Shown here: piece after piece, positions 26,877-35,822 of the stretch | Layout: each line of letters starts with the position of its first letter | Position numbering within the stretch: position 1 is the first letter of the stretch | NCBI RefSeq assembly: GCF_008369125.1 | Contig: NZ_VOAY01000001.1 | Coordinates: 1,612,001-1,676,000 of the forward strand | Direction: 5' to 3' | Length of the DNA: 64,000 bases | DNA from: Allopusillimonas sp008369125 | GTDB taxonomy: Bacteria > Pseudomonadota > Gammaproteobacteria > Burkholderiales > Burkholderiaceae_B | Notes under the pieces: generated by a model | Seen by the model: the letters and a program-made list of their open reading frames with translations, nothing else | Database searches by the model: none | Told to the model about the DNA's origin: nothing | Made by a program: the position numbers and the translations under genes

Positions 26877-27275
26877 TTACCGGCGCCGCCCATAAAAATA
26901 AACGGACGGGCTGTTGGAGTTCAGGTAACTGGGTAGTAATCGCATTGCCTCAAAATCCGCTACACCGGAAGCTTGCGATACCATCCCCTTTTCCTGCTCA
27001 TTACAGGCAAATGCACCCGTTACACCAGACTGCCAACTGTCACGGCTATCTGGTGGAAACGACCCATCAGTTCCATATCCCGAAATGGCAGAAAACCCAG
27101 TCGGTTTCAGGGGGCTGAATGACTGAGCGGGCTGACAAGACGTATTTGAAGACTGTGTCTGCCGCCCACCCGTCGTTACATCGGCAGCCGCTTTGGCCGA
27201 ACTGTGCTTAGTGCTCGGCTCAGCCATTACGGAAGACGCGCAAAGCATGCAAAGTAACAACATCAACGGTTTCAT
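26877..27275 (-). CDS. small exported protein, possibly a diverged member of the four-cysteine family
   Basis: A 132-residue exported protein, not recognised. Signal peptide about 1-19 (cleavage after VMAE). The mature part is polar with two cysteines, one in SSNTSCQP and one in FACNEQEKG; these resemble SNSCG and ACNARED of the four-cysteine family, but the rest does not align. It ends in a basic YGRRR. Start at 27275 has GGAG upstream. It lies 68 bases after the Gly-rich gene, likely in the same transcript. Confidence 0.55.
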   Translation of the reverse strand: MKPLMLLLCMLCASSVMAEPSTKHSSAKAAADVTTGGRQTQSSNTSCQPAQSFSPLKPTGFSAISGYGTDGSFPPDSRDSWQSGVTGAFACNEQEKGMVSQASGVADFEAMRLLPSYLNSNSPSVYFYGRRR

Positions 27276-27343
27276 GACGCGCTCCAAAATGTGTGGGGAG
27301 CAATCTCCCCACACATGTGAACCTCACATCGAAGCGTAAAGAC

Positions 27344-27739
27344 TTACCAGCCCCATGCTCCGAAACCGATCGCACCGGCTGAGCCCCATGCTCCAGCGTT
27401 GTGGGATCCGCCAGCGCTGGCGTTAGTACCGCCCATGGCAAACCCGCCCGTTGTACCGCCGCCGTTCGAGTAGGTTTCAGTCACGCCACCCGAAGTGGTG
27501 CCCGCGCCTTGGGCATTGAACCCAACTGAAGAATTGGCGCCCGATGTGGATCCCGACAGGCTTCCTTGGGAAGCAGCTCCATTAAACATTGAAGCGCTGC
27601 CACTCGATGAGCTTGCACCGCCGTTTACAGTGGAGTTTGCGCCACCAGAGCCACCAAACATGCCCACACCAAAACCAGCGGCGCTAGCTACACCAATGGA
27701 ACCCACTGCAAGCACGACAGCCAAAAGTACTTTTTTCAT
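27344..27739 (-). CDS. small exported Gly/Ser/Asn-rich protein ending in GFGAWGW
   Basis: A 131-residue exported protein, not recognised. Signal peptide about 1-20 (cleavage after ASAA). The mature part is almost wholly Gly, Ser, Ala, Asn and Thr, without cysteine, and ends in GAIGFGAWGW, the same ending as the 131-residue protein at 25106. Composition suggests a flexible or fibre-forming surface protein, but this is not shown. It is the first gene of the leftward cluster, facing the AraC-type regulator across a 531-base AT-rich gap. Confidence 0.65.
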   Translation of the reverse strand: MKKVLLAVVLAVGSIGVASAAGFGVGMFGGSGGANSTVNGGASSSSGSASMFNGAASQGSLSGSTSGANSSVGFNAQGAGTTSGGVTETYSNGGGTTGGFAMGGTNASAGGSHNAGAWGSAGAIGFGAWGW

Positions 27740-27759
27740 GATGAAGTCTCCAATTTAAT

Positions 27760-27782
27760 CGAGAAACCGTCTCGAAACGGTG
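27760..27782. promoter_or_regulatory. overlapping short dyads upstream of the exported-protein cluster
   Basis: CGAGA-AACCG-TCTCG (27760-27774) overlaps ACCGT-CTCGA-AACGGT just to its right, 21 bases before the first gene of the cluster. This could be an operator or leader hairpin. The rest of the gap 27740-28270 is AT-rich promoter-like sequence without a convincing gene. Confidence 0.35.
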
Positions 27783-28270
27783 CTGCTCTTGGTCGGGGCG
27801 TCGATAGACCGTTCTGGCCCTCATTAACACCCTTCTCAACTTCTGTTGCAGAACAAGTGCTACTGCACATGTCCAACTAATCACAATGCAAACTCAGGCC
27901 GTGTTCGCTGACAAAACTTTCTCAGCGCTCAGTACCCAATGCAGAAATTCTTTACGCACTACCCTCCCGTTAAATCGAACGGGGCCTTTTTCCCTAAAGC
28001 ATCTAGCCTATTTAGCTTCGCAAGGTGCTGTTACATACTTATATCTAAACGTACCAATAACAACCGCTACCGATACATATACGTTTAAGTTTGTTCTGAG
28101 TAACTCTAGTTATTTAATAAGAACAATCGAAACTCAGAACTGTTAATCAATGTGATCATTCTAGATATGCTTTTATTAATATCATTTACATTTTGTGATT
28201 TAGAAAAATAAATTTGTAAATAATGTATCTTAAATGATCAACAATATTTGGCTGTAAACAGGAAAAGACT

Positions 28271-29134
28271 ATGGACCCTCGCATTCAATACTGTGTGACA
28301 CAGATCGAACACAAGATTCTTCATGACGCTTCTGAGTTCAACGCGCACGATGCGCTAATCCAGGATCTGGCAAAGCACATTAATTTGACACGGTTTCACC
28401 TGTCCCGTTTATTTCTTAAAGATTTCAAATACTCGCCGCGTGAGTATATTCAGCACAACCTCATGGGCCGATGTGCATTGATGATCGCGCATACAGCACA
28501 ATCCATGTTTTCTATTGCCATCGACATGGGTTTTTCAAGTCAGCAAGCGTTCACTCGGGCCTTTACCAAATACTGGGGCCTTTCTCCGCAGCACTTTCGT
28601 CAGGCCCACGCTTACTACATCGCCAAACGTGACAAATTAGCAGGCCCGCCTATTCCAGGCTTGGAAAACCTTGAGGTTAAGGTCCAGGCCATGCCTGAGA
28701 TGCATTTTTGGGCAGCACGCTATGAGGGCCTGTCCAAACAAAAACATGCGTGCTGGAATGATTTCAGGCATCTGTTTACGCAACATGCCCCAGAAGGATG
28801 GGAGGGCTCTTTCTTTGGTCTAACCTACGATACGCCTATGTTCACCCCGCAACCTTTCATGCGGTATTACTGCGGTGTGCTGGCAGGGCCAGACCCCAGT
28901 AAAAAGCCTAAAGAGGCATTTGAAATATGCCTTCCCGCTGGCCGAGTGGCCACCGTCGAGGCACAATGCATGGCGCACGACCTGCCCCATTTATACGATT
29001 ATCTGCTGGATCATTGGTTGCCTCGGTCGGGCTACAGCTTGCGTGCATCGTGTTTTGCAGAAAACTTTGGCGAAATCCCGGTGAATTGGGATGAGCAGCC
29101 AGTGCCTGTCAAACTTGCATGCTGGATTCACTAA
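28271..29134 (+). CDS. AraC family regulator with GyrI-like ligand domain
   Basis: A 287-residue regulator. The AraC-type double helix-turn-helix is N-terminal, residues 5-110 (HINLTRFHLSRLFLKDFKYSPREYI; IAIDMGFSSQQAFTRAFTKYWGLSP, key motif GFSSQQAFTRAF), and the C-terminal 150 residues form a GyrI-like effector-binding domain (YEGLSKQ; FFGLTYDTP; CLPAGRVATVEA). This order is typical of Rob/SoxS-like multidrug or small-molecule sensors. AGGAAAAG precedes the ATG. It is divergent from the exported-protein cluster and is its nearest candidate regulator. Confidence 0.85.
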   Translation: MDPRIQYCVTQIEHKILHDASEFNAHDALIQDLAKHINLTRFHLSRLFLKDFKYSPREYIQHNLMGRCALMIAHTAQSMFSIAIDMGFSSQQAFTRAFTKYWGLSPQHFRQAHAYYIAKRDKLAGPPIPGLENLEVKVQAMPEMHFWAARYEGLSKQKHACWNDFRHLFTQHAPEGWEGSFFGLTYDTPMFTPQPFMRYYCGVLAGPDPSKKPKEAFEICLPAGRVATVEAQCMAHDLPHLYDYLLDHWLPRSGYSLRASCFAENFGEIPVNWDEQPVPVKLACWIH

Positions 29135-29410
29135 CATAGGGATATCTCTAGTAAATACTATGAACATTCCCTTGCATATACCGGCCTTAACTCCTATCAT
29201 TTTTATAGACTTGGGTACTGCGACCATTATTGAAACCAGTTTCATAAAGAAACCCGTCTTTCTCAGAAGAAGCCGTATCGCAGCAACTGGGCAGCCTCCG
29301 CTTAACCGTGAGCAAATAAAGACTCAAAGCCGCTGTGTCCCCAGGTGTACTCCGGCCCCGCCAGTTGCGACCCGGCTTCAGAAGACGAACAAACACTGGG
29401 AAGTAGCGAT

Positions 29411-30196
29411 ATGTCGGCAATTATAGTAATTGAACCGCATCCATTGCTGCGCCTGGGAATTCTGCAATTAATGTCAGAATTATCTGCGCAGCCGAATGTA
29501 GACGGCGCGGACTACCCTCTTGACGGGCACACCTCGTCTGCCTCACGCGAGTACGACCTCGCCATGTTGTCTATTTCTAGCCACGATGATATGCCGAGGC
29601 TTATCGCCTTGGTAATGCAACACTATTCACCTAAGGCCATTCTGCTACTCTCCGAGCATGATGACGATATAGCAACGATAGATACCAGCCTGTACCCGCT
29701 GGTAGCGGGGCATGTCACCAAACATGTCCCCTCAGAGGTGTTGAAGGCATCCGTTAAGCTGGTACTTGCAGGGGGTACCTGTTTCCCCAGCAGGGCGGCA
29801 AAGGTTCGGGAACCAGTCCGGCCAGGCCAGGCTGCTACGCGAGCTCCTCTCTTACCTAAAAGTATGCGAGCCGAGATCCAGATACCCAAAAAACACGATG
29901 AGGGTAACGAAAGCAACATTCAACCTGAGTGCAAAATGCTCGGTTTGACACCCAGGCAATATGAAGTGCTGGTGCTGTTGGCCCGCGGGTATCCCATGAA
30001 ACTGGTGGGTCGAAGCCTGAATATTTCACTTGCCACGGCAAAGGCACACACCGAAGCGCTATACCAACGACTCAATGTACACAACCGTAATGCCGCCGTC
30101 TATGCAGCCGTATCTCGCGGCGCTACTCTGGGCTGGCCAAACATCGCCACGGCAGCAGATCAGGCACAAGCTCTGCTTGCAGAACAAAACGCCTAA
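29411..30196 (+). CDS. LuxR-type regulator with a degenerate receiver domain
   Basis: A 261-residue protein shaped like a NarL/FixJ response regulator. The receiver-like part (1-125) lacks key acidic residues: the DD pair is E8-P9 (VIEPHPLLRLG) and the phospho-acceptor position is S54 (LAMLSISS), while the conserved Lys survives as K104 (GHVTKHV). A linker with basic residues leads to an intact LuxR HTH at about 178-240 (LTPRQYEVLVLLARG; NISLATAKAHTEALYQRLNV). It is probably phosphorylation-independent. Start ATG at 29411 (GGGAAG upstream). No sensor kinase is adjacent. Confidence 0.8.
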   Translation: MSAIIVIEPHPLLRLGILQLMSELSAQPNVDGADYPLDGHTSSASREYDLAMLSISSHDDMPRLIALVMQHYSPKAILLLSEHDDDIATIDTSLYPLVAGHVTKHVPSEVLKASVKLVLAGGTCFPSRAAKVREPVRPGQAATRAPLLPKSMRAEIQIPKKHDEGNESNIQPECKMLGLTPRQYEVLVLLARGYPMKLVGRSLNISLATAKAHTEALYQRLNVHNRNAAVYAAVSRGATLGWPNIATAADQAQALLAEQNA

Positions 30197-30275
30197 ACGC
30201 TATATAAATTTGCACAGACTACCAATCTGATATGCGTAAACCAGGCTTCGGGTCAAGCAGAACACGTAAACGTTC

Positions 30276-31091
30276 TTACGTGGTCGCTGCTTGATCGTCT
30301 ATGACGTCTGCAAAAAACTCTCCCGGAGTTGCTCCAAACTGCTGACGAAATGCAGCAATAAATGCAGACAGGCTGTCGTAACCACAAGCCAGCGCCACAT
30401 CTGTAACACGATCACCTCGCTCAAGTAGAGGCAAGGCGCTCAGAAGCCTAAGCCGCTGTCGCCAAAGCCGAAAACTCAACCCAGTTTGCTGTACAAAAAG
30501 CCGACTGAGGGTTTTTTCGGAAACCGACAGACGACTGCTCCATTGGCGAAGGGCAATGCGGGAACACGGATCTTCTTGTAAATGGCTGCATATTTTCTTG
30601 AGCCGCGCATCTTGCGGAAACGGCAGCATAAGATCAGCCTCAGGCGCGGACTCTAGCTGATCCAGTAGCACACCGGCCAGTCGCCCCTCAGAACTGGCCT
30701 CATCATAAAAAACCGGAAGCTGACTGAAACGGCGAATAAGCTCGCGCAGCAGCGTATCGACCACCAGCACCCTGCAATGGGCTGCCCCCCAGGGCACCAC
30801 AGCAGGGTCAACATAAAGGCTGCGAACGCGCGTATCGGCCGTGCATCGCACCTTATGCTCAATATGCGCCGGTACCCATATCGCTCGCTGCGGAGGTGCA
30901 ATAAACCGGCCCCTGTCTGTCTCCACTTCTACTACACCATGCAAGGCATAAGACAGTTGCACCCACGGGTGACTGTGGCGGTAGGCAATGACCTGATTAG
31001 GCAGCGATCGAGCACGGCCATAGAGAGGACGAGGAAGCGCCTGTTGCCCACTCAGCAGGCCTTGAAGTGTCACATTCTGCGTAGCATCCAT
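30276..31091 (-). CDS. AraC family regulator with cupin N-domain
   Basis: A 271-residue regulator: N-terminal cupin-like sensing domain (YRHSHPWVQLSYALHGVVEV; IWVPAHIEHKV) followed by an AraC DNA-binding domain in the last 100 residues (LSVSEKTLSRLFVQQTG; VALACGYDSLSAFIAAFRQQFG, key motif GYDSLSAFIAAF). The layout resembles NimR/YeaM regulators, which control a divergent export gene. Here the divergent gene is an SBF-family transporter 121 bases away, so it is the likely target. Confidence 0.85.
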   Translation of the reverse strand: MDATQNVTLQGLLSGQQALPRPLYGRARSLPNQVIAYRHSHPWVQLSYALHGVVEVETDRGRFIAPPQRAIWVPAHIEHKVRCTADTRVRSLYVDPAVVPWGAAHCRVLVVDTLLRELIRRFSQLPVFYDEASSEGRLAGVLLDQLESAPEADLMLPFPQDARLKKICSHLQEDPCSRIALRQWSSRLSVSEKTLSRLFVQQTGLSFRLWRQRLRLLSALPLLERGDRVTDVALACGYDSLSAFIAAFRQQFGATPGEFFADVIDDQAATT

Positions 31092-31212
31092 AAAAATTCT
31101 TTATAAATGGAAAAATGTCTGTTTACCGACAATCATGACCAATCTGGCGTTAGTCGGCGCATCGTGGATACGTTAACTTCTATCCAGCTTACAAACAACG
31201 TATTTGGATCCC

Positions 31213-32223
31213 ATGAACCGCCTTCGTCTCATTTTCGATAATTTCACGCTCATCTTGATCGCGGTGGTAGCGGCCGCCACGTTTATTCCGGCGCACGGTA
31301 CAGGCGCCGTCATATTTGAATGGGTTACCCGAGCGGCAATTGCCCTCCTCTTCTTCATGCATGGCGCAAAACTGTCACGTGAAGCCATCGTGGCCGGGGC
31401 CAGGCACTGGCGGCTGCACCTGCTGGTGTTCGGCTGCACGTTTATCATGTTCCCCTTATTGGGCTGGGCATCAAGGCCACTCATCGAACCCTGGTTGGGT
31501 GCACCACTGTTTCTGGGTGTTTTGTATCTCTGCGCCCTGCCAGGTACGGTGCAATCTGCCATCGCCTTCACGTCCATTGCACGCGGCAACGTTCCCGCTG
31601 CCGTTTGCAGTGCATCGGCGTCCAGCCTTATCGGCATCGTCATCACACCGCTACTGATCAAGCTGCTTACTGACATTGACGCCAGCGGCGCTCACTCAAC
31701 GCTCGATGCCATTGTCGATATCAGCGCGCAATTGCTGCTGCCGTTTGTTGTAGGCCATCTGATGCGCCCTTTAATCGGTGCCTGGATGGATCGCAACAAA
31801 AAATGGCTGAAAAACGTAGATCAGAGCTCTATTCTTCTGGTCGTATACACGGCATTTAGCGCCTCAGTTATTGACGGCTTGTGGCAGCAGGTACAAGGCT
31901 CTGAGTTGTTGGCGCTGTTAATCGTCTCATGTGTGTTTTTGGCTATCGCCTTAGCGTTCACCACTTGGGCAGCCCGCACAGCCGGCTTGAACAAGGCGGA
32001 CGAAATCACTGTTGTATTTTGCGGCTCTAAGAAAAGCCTCGCTACCGGTGTGCCCATGGCGCAGGTATTGTTTTCAGGTGCTGCCGTGGGGCCGGCTCTT
32101 TTGCCGCTCATGGTGTTTCATCAGATACAACTTATGGTTTGCGCCGTGATGGCCCAGCATTATGCCCGGCGTGACGATCCTCTAGTCGGCCAGCGCGTCG
32201 TCACAGACACGCCGTCCTCCTGA
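31213..32223 (+). CDS. bile acid:sodium symporter (SBF) family transporter
   Basis: A 336-residue inner-membrane protein with about ten helices of the SBF-like (YfeH) group. Characteristic stretches are FFMHGAKLSREAI near residue 55, LCALPGTVQSAIAFTSIARGN near 115 and the second half motif FCGSKKSLATGVPMAQVLF near 270, matching the two-repeat fold. It probably moves an organic anion with sodium. ATG at 31213 is used; a TTG three codons upstream is possible. It is divergent from an AraC regulator and convergent with sufT, whose stop is 22 bases away. Confidence 0.82.
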   Translation: MNRLRLIFDNFTLILIAVVAAATFIPAHGTGAVIFEWVTRAAIALLFFMHGAKLSREAIVAGARHWRLHLLVFGCTFIMFPLLGWASRPLIEPWLGAPLFLGVLYLCALPGTVQSAIAFTSIARGNVPAAVCSASASSLIGIVITPLLIKLLTDIDASGAHSTLDAIVDISAQLLLPFVVGHLMRPLIGAWMDRNKKWLKNVDQSSILLVVYTAFSASVIDGLWQQVQGSELLALLIVSCVFLAIALAFTTWAARTAGLNKADEITVVFCGSKKSLATGVPMAQVLFSGAAVGPALLPLMVFHQIQLMVCAVMAQHYARRDDPLVGQRVVTDTPSS

Positions 32224-32244
32224 GGCTGCAGGTGGGCGTATTGC

Positions 32245-32799
32245 CTACATAAGCCCCAACTGCAGGCGCGCCGGCTCACTGATCATTTCGCGGCTCCACG
32301 GGGGATCCCACACCAGATCAACCTTGGCTTCATCTACACCGTGTATGGACAGGATTTTGTCACGCGCCTCATCGGCAATCATGGTACCCATACCGCAGCC
32401 AGGCGCGGTAAGCGTCATGTTGACATCGACACGATAACGTTCGTGATCCAGTTCGGTAACCTTGCAGCTATACACTAAGCCCAGATTGACGATGTCCACA
32501 GGAATTTCAGGGTCAAAACATGTTGCCAGCATACTCCAGGCGGCATCTTCTACAGCCTGAGACGTAACTGGCCCATCATGCATATGCTTGACGGCCTCAG
32601 TAGGTTCAAAACCGAACGCATCGCCGTCGACGCCTTCCACCCGGTAAAGGTTGCCCTGCACCATAACGGTATATGTGCCACCTAGCTGCTGCGTAATGGT
32701 TGCCTCGCAGCCTTTTTCAATGGTGACTGCAGAGCCGTAAGGCACGGTAACTGCCGGGCAATCCCGGCTGACGATAACATCTTGTCGTGTGTAGCTCAT
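32245..32799 (-). CDS. sufT: putative Fe-S cluster assembly protein SufT
   Basis: A 184-residue protein with a C-terminal MIP18/DUF59 domain (about 85-184) containing LATCFDPEIPVDIVNLGLVY and TLTAPGCGMGTMIADEARDK (key residues TAPGCGMG). The N-terminal 80 residues form the extra domain typical of SufT. It acts as a Fe-S maturation or targeting factor. The start at 32799 is supported by GAGAGG upstream; a longer frame would run into sufU. It is the last gene of the suf operon, 10 bases after sufU. Confidence 0.88.
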   Translation of the reverse strand: MSYTRQDVIVSRDCPAVTVPYGSAVTIEKGCEATITQQLGGTYTVMVQGNLYRVEGVDGDAFGFEPTEAVKHMHDGPVTSQAVEDAAWSMLATCFDPEIPVDIVNLGLVYSCKVTELDHERYRVDVNMTLTAPGCGMGTMIADEARDKILSIHGVDEAKVDLVWDPPWSREMISEPARLQLGLM

Positions 32800-32809
32800 T
32801 GTTGCCTCT

Positions 32810-33265
32810 CTACTCGGTACGAGCCGTGTCCCTGGCCTGGGTAATTGCATTGTGCAGGGTATGCCAAGCCAACGTGGCACACTTGACCCGCGCCGGAAAT
32901 TCTTGCACTCCCGATAAAACCTCTAGCTTGCCAAAGTCACGGGCTTCAGGCTGCGCTTCGGTGAGCATGGCATGCATGTCGTTGAACAAGGCTTCAACTT
33001 CTTGAACCGTTTTGCCTTTTACGGCCTCTGTCATCAGCGACGCGGACGCCGTTGAAATGGCGCACCCATGACCAATAAAGCTAATTTTTTCGACCACACC
33101 GTCTTTAAGCTGAGCATAAATGGTTAGCTGGTCACCGCATAGCGGGTTATGCCCTTGTGCCATATGGGTGGCATCGGGCATTTCTTTAAAATTGCGTGGG
33201 CTTCTATTGTGATCGAAGATGACTTCTTGATAAAGTTCGCGCAGATCGCCATTTTCGAGACTCAT
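32810..33265 (-). CDS. sufU: Fe-S scaffold/sulfur-transfer protein SufU
   Basis: A 151-residue NifU-N/IscU-like protein. Three conserved cysteines lie in HNPLCGDQ, GHGCAISTAS and VKCATLAW, with the GKTVQEVEALFNDMH insertion (about 20 residues) that separates SufU from IscU. SufU receives sulfur from SufS in a zinc-bound form and takes the place of SufE, which is missing here. It overlaps sufS by 4 bases. Confidence 0.9.
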   Translation of the reverse strand: MSLENGDLRELYQEVIFDHNRSPRNFKEMPDATHMAQGHNPLCGDQLTIYAQLKDGVVEKISFIGHGCAISTASASLMTEAVKGKTVQEVEALFNDMHAMLTEAQPEARDFGKLEVLSGVQEFPARVKCATLAWHTLHNAITQARDTARTE

Positions 33266-34518
33266 GCCTGGCCCGTCCCAAAAAGCTTCTGTGCCTTGCG
33301 CAATGCAGCGATCAGGGCATCAATGTCTTGCCGGGTGTTGTACAGCGCCAGCGAGGCGCGTGCCGTACCAGGAATGCCAAAACGCGTCATTAGTGGCATT
33401 GCGCAGTGATGCCCGGCACGTATGGCGACCCCTTCGGTGTCAAGTATGGTGCCAAGATCGTGGGGGTGGATACCTTCGACCACAAAAGACAGAATGCCCG
33501 CCTTATGATCAGACGTACCGATAAGGCGTACGCCGGGCAAAGACTGCAATTGCTCAGTGCCGTAAACCAGAACGTCATGCTCATGGGCTGCAATAGCGTC
33601 AAGCCCCACTTCTTGTACATAGGCAATAGCCGCATCCAGGCCGATTACACCGGCAATGTCGGGCGTGCCAGCTTCGAAACGCTGAGGTACATCGGCGTAG
33701 GTGCTCCGCTCAAAACTAACGGTGTAAATCATGTCGCCGCCGCCCTGCCATGGCGACATGTTTTTCAGAATATCGTAACGGGCATACAGTGCACCGATGC
33801 CAGTAGGGCCATAAATTTTATGACCCGAAAATGCATAAAAATCACAGCCTATGGCCTGCACATCAACGCGCGCATGGGCAACAGCCTGAGCACCATCAAC
33901 AAGAACCAGCGCGCCTGCCTCATGGGCTAGCCTTGTCATTTCGGCGACAGGGTTAATGGTACCCAGCGCGTTCGATACGTGCACAATACCGACCAGCTTG
34001 GTACGCGGCCCAAGCAAAGCGCGATAGGCATCGAGGTCAACTTCACCGCAGTCGGTAACAGGTGCCACCTTGATGTGTGCACCAACCTGCTCGCACAGCA
34101 TTTGCCACGGAACAATATTGGAGTGATGCTCAAGCCCGGTAAGCACAACCTCATCACCTGCTTTCAGGTTGGCCCGGCCCCAGCTATTTGCGACCAGGTT
34201 GATGGCTTCTGTAGTACCCCGTGTAAACACGATTTCTTCAGGACGCGCCGCATTCAGTAACGAGCGCACCCGTTCACGGCCTTGCTCGTACAGATCAGTC
34301 GAATGCTGCGAGAGCCAATGCACACCACGGTGAATGTTGGCATTAGACTGCTCGTAGTAATCAAGAATGGCGCGGATGACGACGTTGGGCTTTTGTGTCG
34401 TGGCGCCATTATCCAGGTAAACCAGTTGCTTGCCTTTGATCGGGCGGGCCAAAATCGGAAAATCAGCCCGTCGATCAAGTACCAGAGGGGTGACTTCAGC
34501 AAGTGTAGATACGTTCAT
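33262..34518 (-). CDS. sufS: cysteine desulfurase SufS
   Basis: A 418-residue PLP enzyme of the class V aminotransferase fold that frees sulfur from cysteine for Fe-S assembly. The PLP lysine is in FSGHKIYGPTGIGALY and the persulfide cysteine in IRAGHHCAMPLM, the short group II active-site loop of SufS. RGTTEAINLVA and EHHSNIVPW are also family motifs. It overlaps sufD upstream and sufU downstream by 4 bases each. Confidence 0.93.
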   Translation of the reverse strand: MNVSTLAEVTPLVLDRRADFPILARPIKGKQLVYLDNGATTQKPNVVIRAILDYYEQSNANIHRGVHWLSQHSTDLYEQGRERVRSLLNAARPEEIVFTRGTTEAINLVANSWGRANLKAGDEVVLTGLEHHSNIVPWQMLCEQVGAHIKVAPVTDCGEVDLDAYRALLGPRTKLVGIVHVSNALGTINPVAEMTRLAHEAGALVLVDGAQAVAHARVDVQAIGCDFYAFSGHKIYGPTGIGALYARYDILKNMSPWQGGGDMIYTVSFERSTYADVPQRFEAGTPDIAGVIGLDAAIAYVQEVGLDAIAAHEHDVLVYGTEQLQSLPGVRLIGTSDHKAGILSFVVEGIHPHDLGTILDTEGVAIRAGHHCAMPLMTRFGIPGTARASLALYNTRQDIDALIAALRKAQKLFGTGQA

Positions 34519-35822
34519 GCAAAGTCTCCCAACGCGGCATTTTCAGGCGCAAGCGCCTGAATGGCACCGATAACCCTTTGGCGCAGCAGATCAGACTCAA
34601 TACGCGCAATGGCTTCGGCGGCAAATGCATACGTTAAGACATGGCGTGCAAGTTGCTCGTCAAGGCCTCGTGAGCGCAGATAAAACAGGCTGTCAGCGTC
34701 TAGTTGACCGACCGTGGCGCCGTGCGCACACTTGACGTCGTCAGCGTAAATTTCGAGTTCGGGCCGCGCATCAGCCTTGGCCAAACGTGACAACAGCAAA
34801 CTGTCTGAGCGTTGCACAGCATCGGTTTTGTCGGCACCGGGCGCAACAAAAATACGCCCGCGAAACACACCACGTGCCGTATCGCCAAGTACGCCGCGAT
34901 AGTATTCGTGGCTGGTGCCGAAAGGCTTGTCGTGGCTTATGAGCGTGTGATGATCGACATGGCGTTTACCATCAACATAGTACAAACCATTTAAAAGCGT
35001 CTGACAATGTTCGCCCGTAAAAGCAGTGGCGATATCGTGACGCGCCAGACGGGCTCCAAACGACATCGAATGCGAATTAAAGACTGACGACTTGCCCTGC
35101 TGCACATCAATAACACCCAAGTGAAACGCTTCGGCGTCTTCACGCTGCAGCTTCAGATGTGTGACATGCGCATCGGCGTCAAGATTTAGGCGCGTTACGG
35201 TGTTGGTAAAGCTTGTGCCAGCGCCGTGCCCCAAATAATGCTCCATAACCGTGGCCTGGGCGCCAGCACCGGCCTGCACAAGGTTACGCGTAAAACTGGC
35301 CGAGCCCTTGCTGGCCGTCACGAACACAAGGTGAATAGGTTGCTCGACAACCGTACCGCGCGACAAATTCAAAAACGCGCCATCTGACGCCAGGGCCAGG
35401 TTGAGCGCTGACGTGCTCGCGCCGTCAGTATCGCTACCGTAAAGCGCTTCAAGCGACTCGGGTGTATCAGTAAACGCCTGAGACAACGGCCCCAGCGTCA
35501 CGCCTGCTGGCAAATCGCCAACACGCGAAAGACCTGGCGTGTATTTGCCATCGACAAACACCATCCAGTGGTCTTTGTCGTCATCATTGTAGGGGCGCTG
35601 TACGCTCGCCGTGGCAGCATCATTAGCGTCAAGAAACGATTGCTGTGCAAGCGTCGCCAATGAAGTGTGGCGCCACTCATCACTTTTGCTGGTGGGCCAG
35701 CCCTCAGCGGCGAAACGTTCAATCGCCTGTTTGCGCCGCGCCGCCAGCCAGGGCAACTGTGCGCCAGGCAGGTTTGCGCCGCGCGTAGCGAACGTTTGGG
35801 CCCAGGTTTCTACAGAACTCAT
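34515..35822 (-). CDS. sufD: Fe-S cluster assembly protein SufD
   Basis: A 435-residue SufBD-family protein, partner of SufB and SufC in the scaffold complex. The C-terminal beta-helix core shows DHHTLISHDKPFGTSHEYYRG-type sequence (key part HVDHHTLISH) and DVKCAHGATVGQLD near residue 355, followed by the helical end SRGLDEQLARHVLTYAFA. The N-terminal part is variable, as usual. It overlaps sufC and sufS by 4 bases. Confidence 0.9.
   Translation of the reverse strand: MSSVETWAQTFATRGANLPGAQLPWLAARRKQAIERFAAEGWPTSKSDEWRHTSLATLAQQSFLDANDAATASVQRPYNDDDKDHWMVFVDGKYTPGLSRVGDLPAGVTLGPLSQAFTDTPESLEALYGSDTDGASTSALNLALASDGAFLNLSRGTVVEQPIHLVFVTASKGSASFTRNLVQAGAGAQATVMEHYLGHGAGTSFTNTVTRLNLDADAHVTHLKLQREDAEAFHLGVIDVQQGKSSVFNSHSMSFGARLARHDIATAFTGEHCQTLLNGLYYVDGKRHVDHHTLISHDKPFGTSHEYYRGVLGDTARGVFRGRIFVAPGADKTDAVQRSDSLLLSRLAKADARPELEIYADDVKCAHGATVGQLDADSLFYLRSRGLDEQLARHVLTYAFAAEAIARIESDLLRQRVIGAIQALAPENAALGDFA

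Noticed and set aside
24055..27739. Prophage or filamentous phage as the origin of the exported-protein cluster
   Set aside because: No replication, coat, terminase, tail, integrase or attachment-site features are present; only small exported proteins and one HTH gene.
27886..28146. 86-codon frame in the gap before the AraC gene
   Set aside because: No ribosome site or family features; AT-rich promoter region read by chance.
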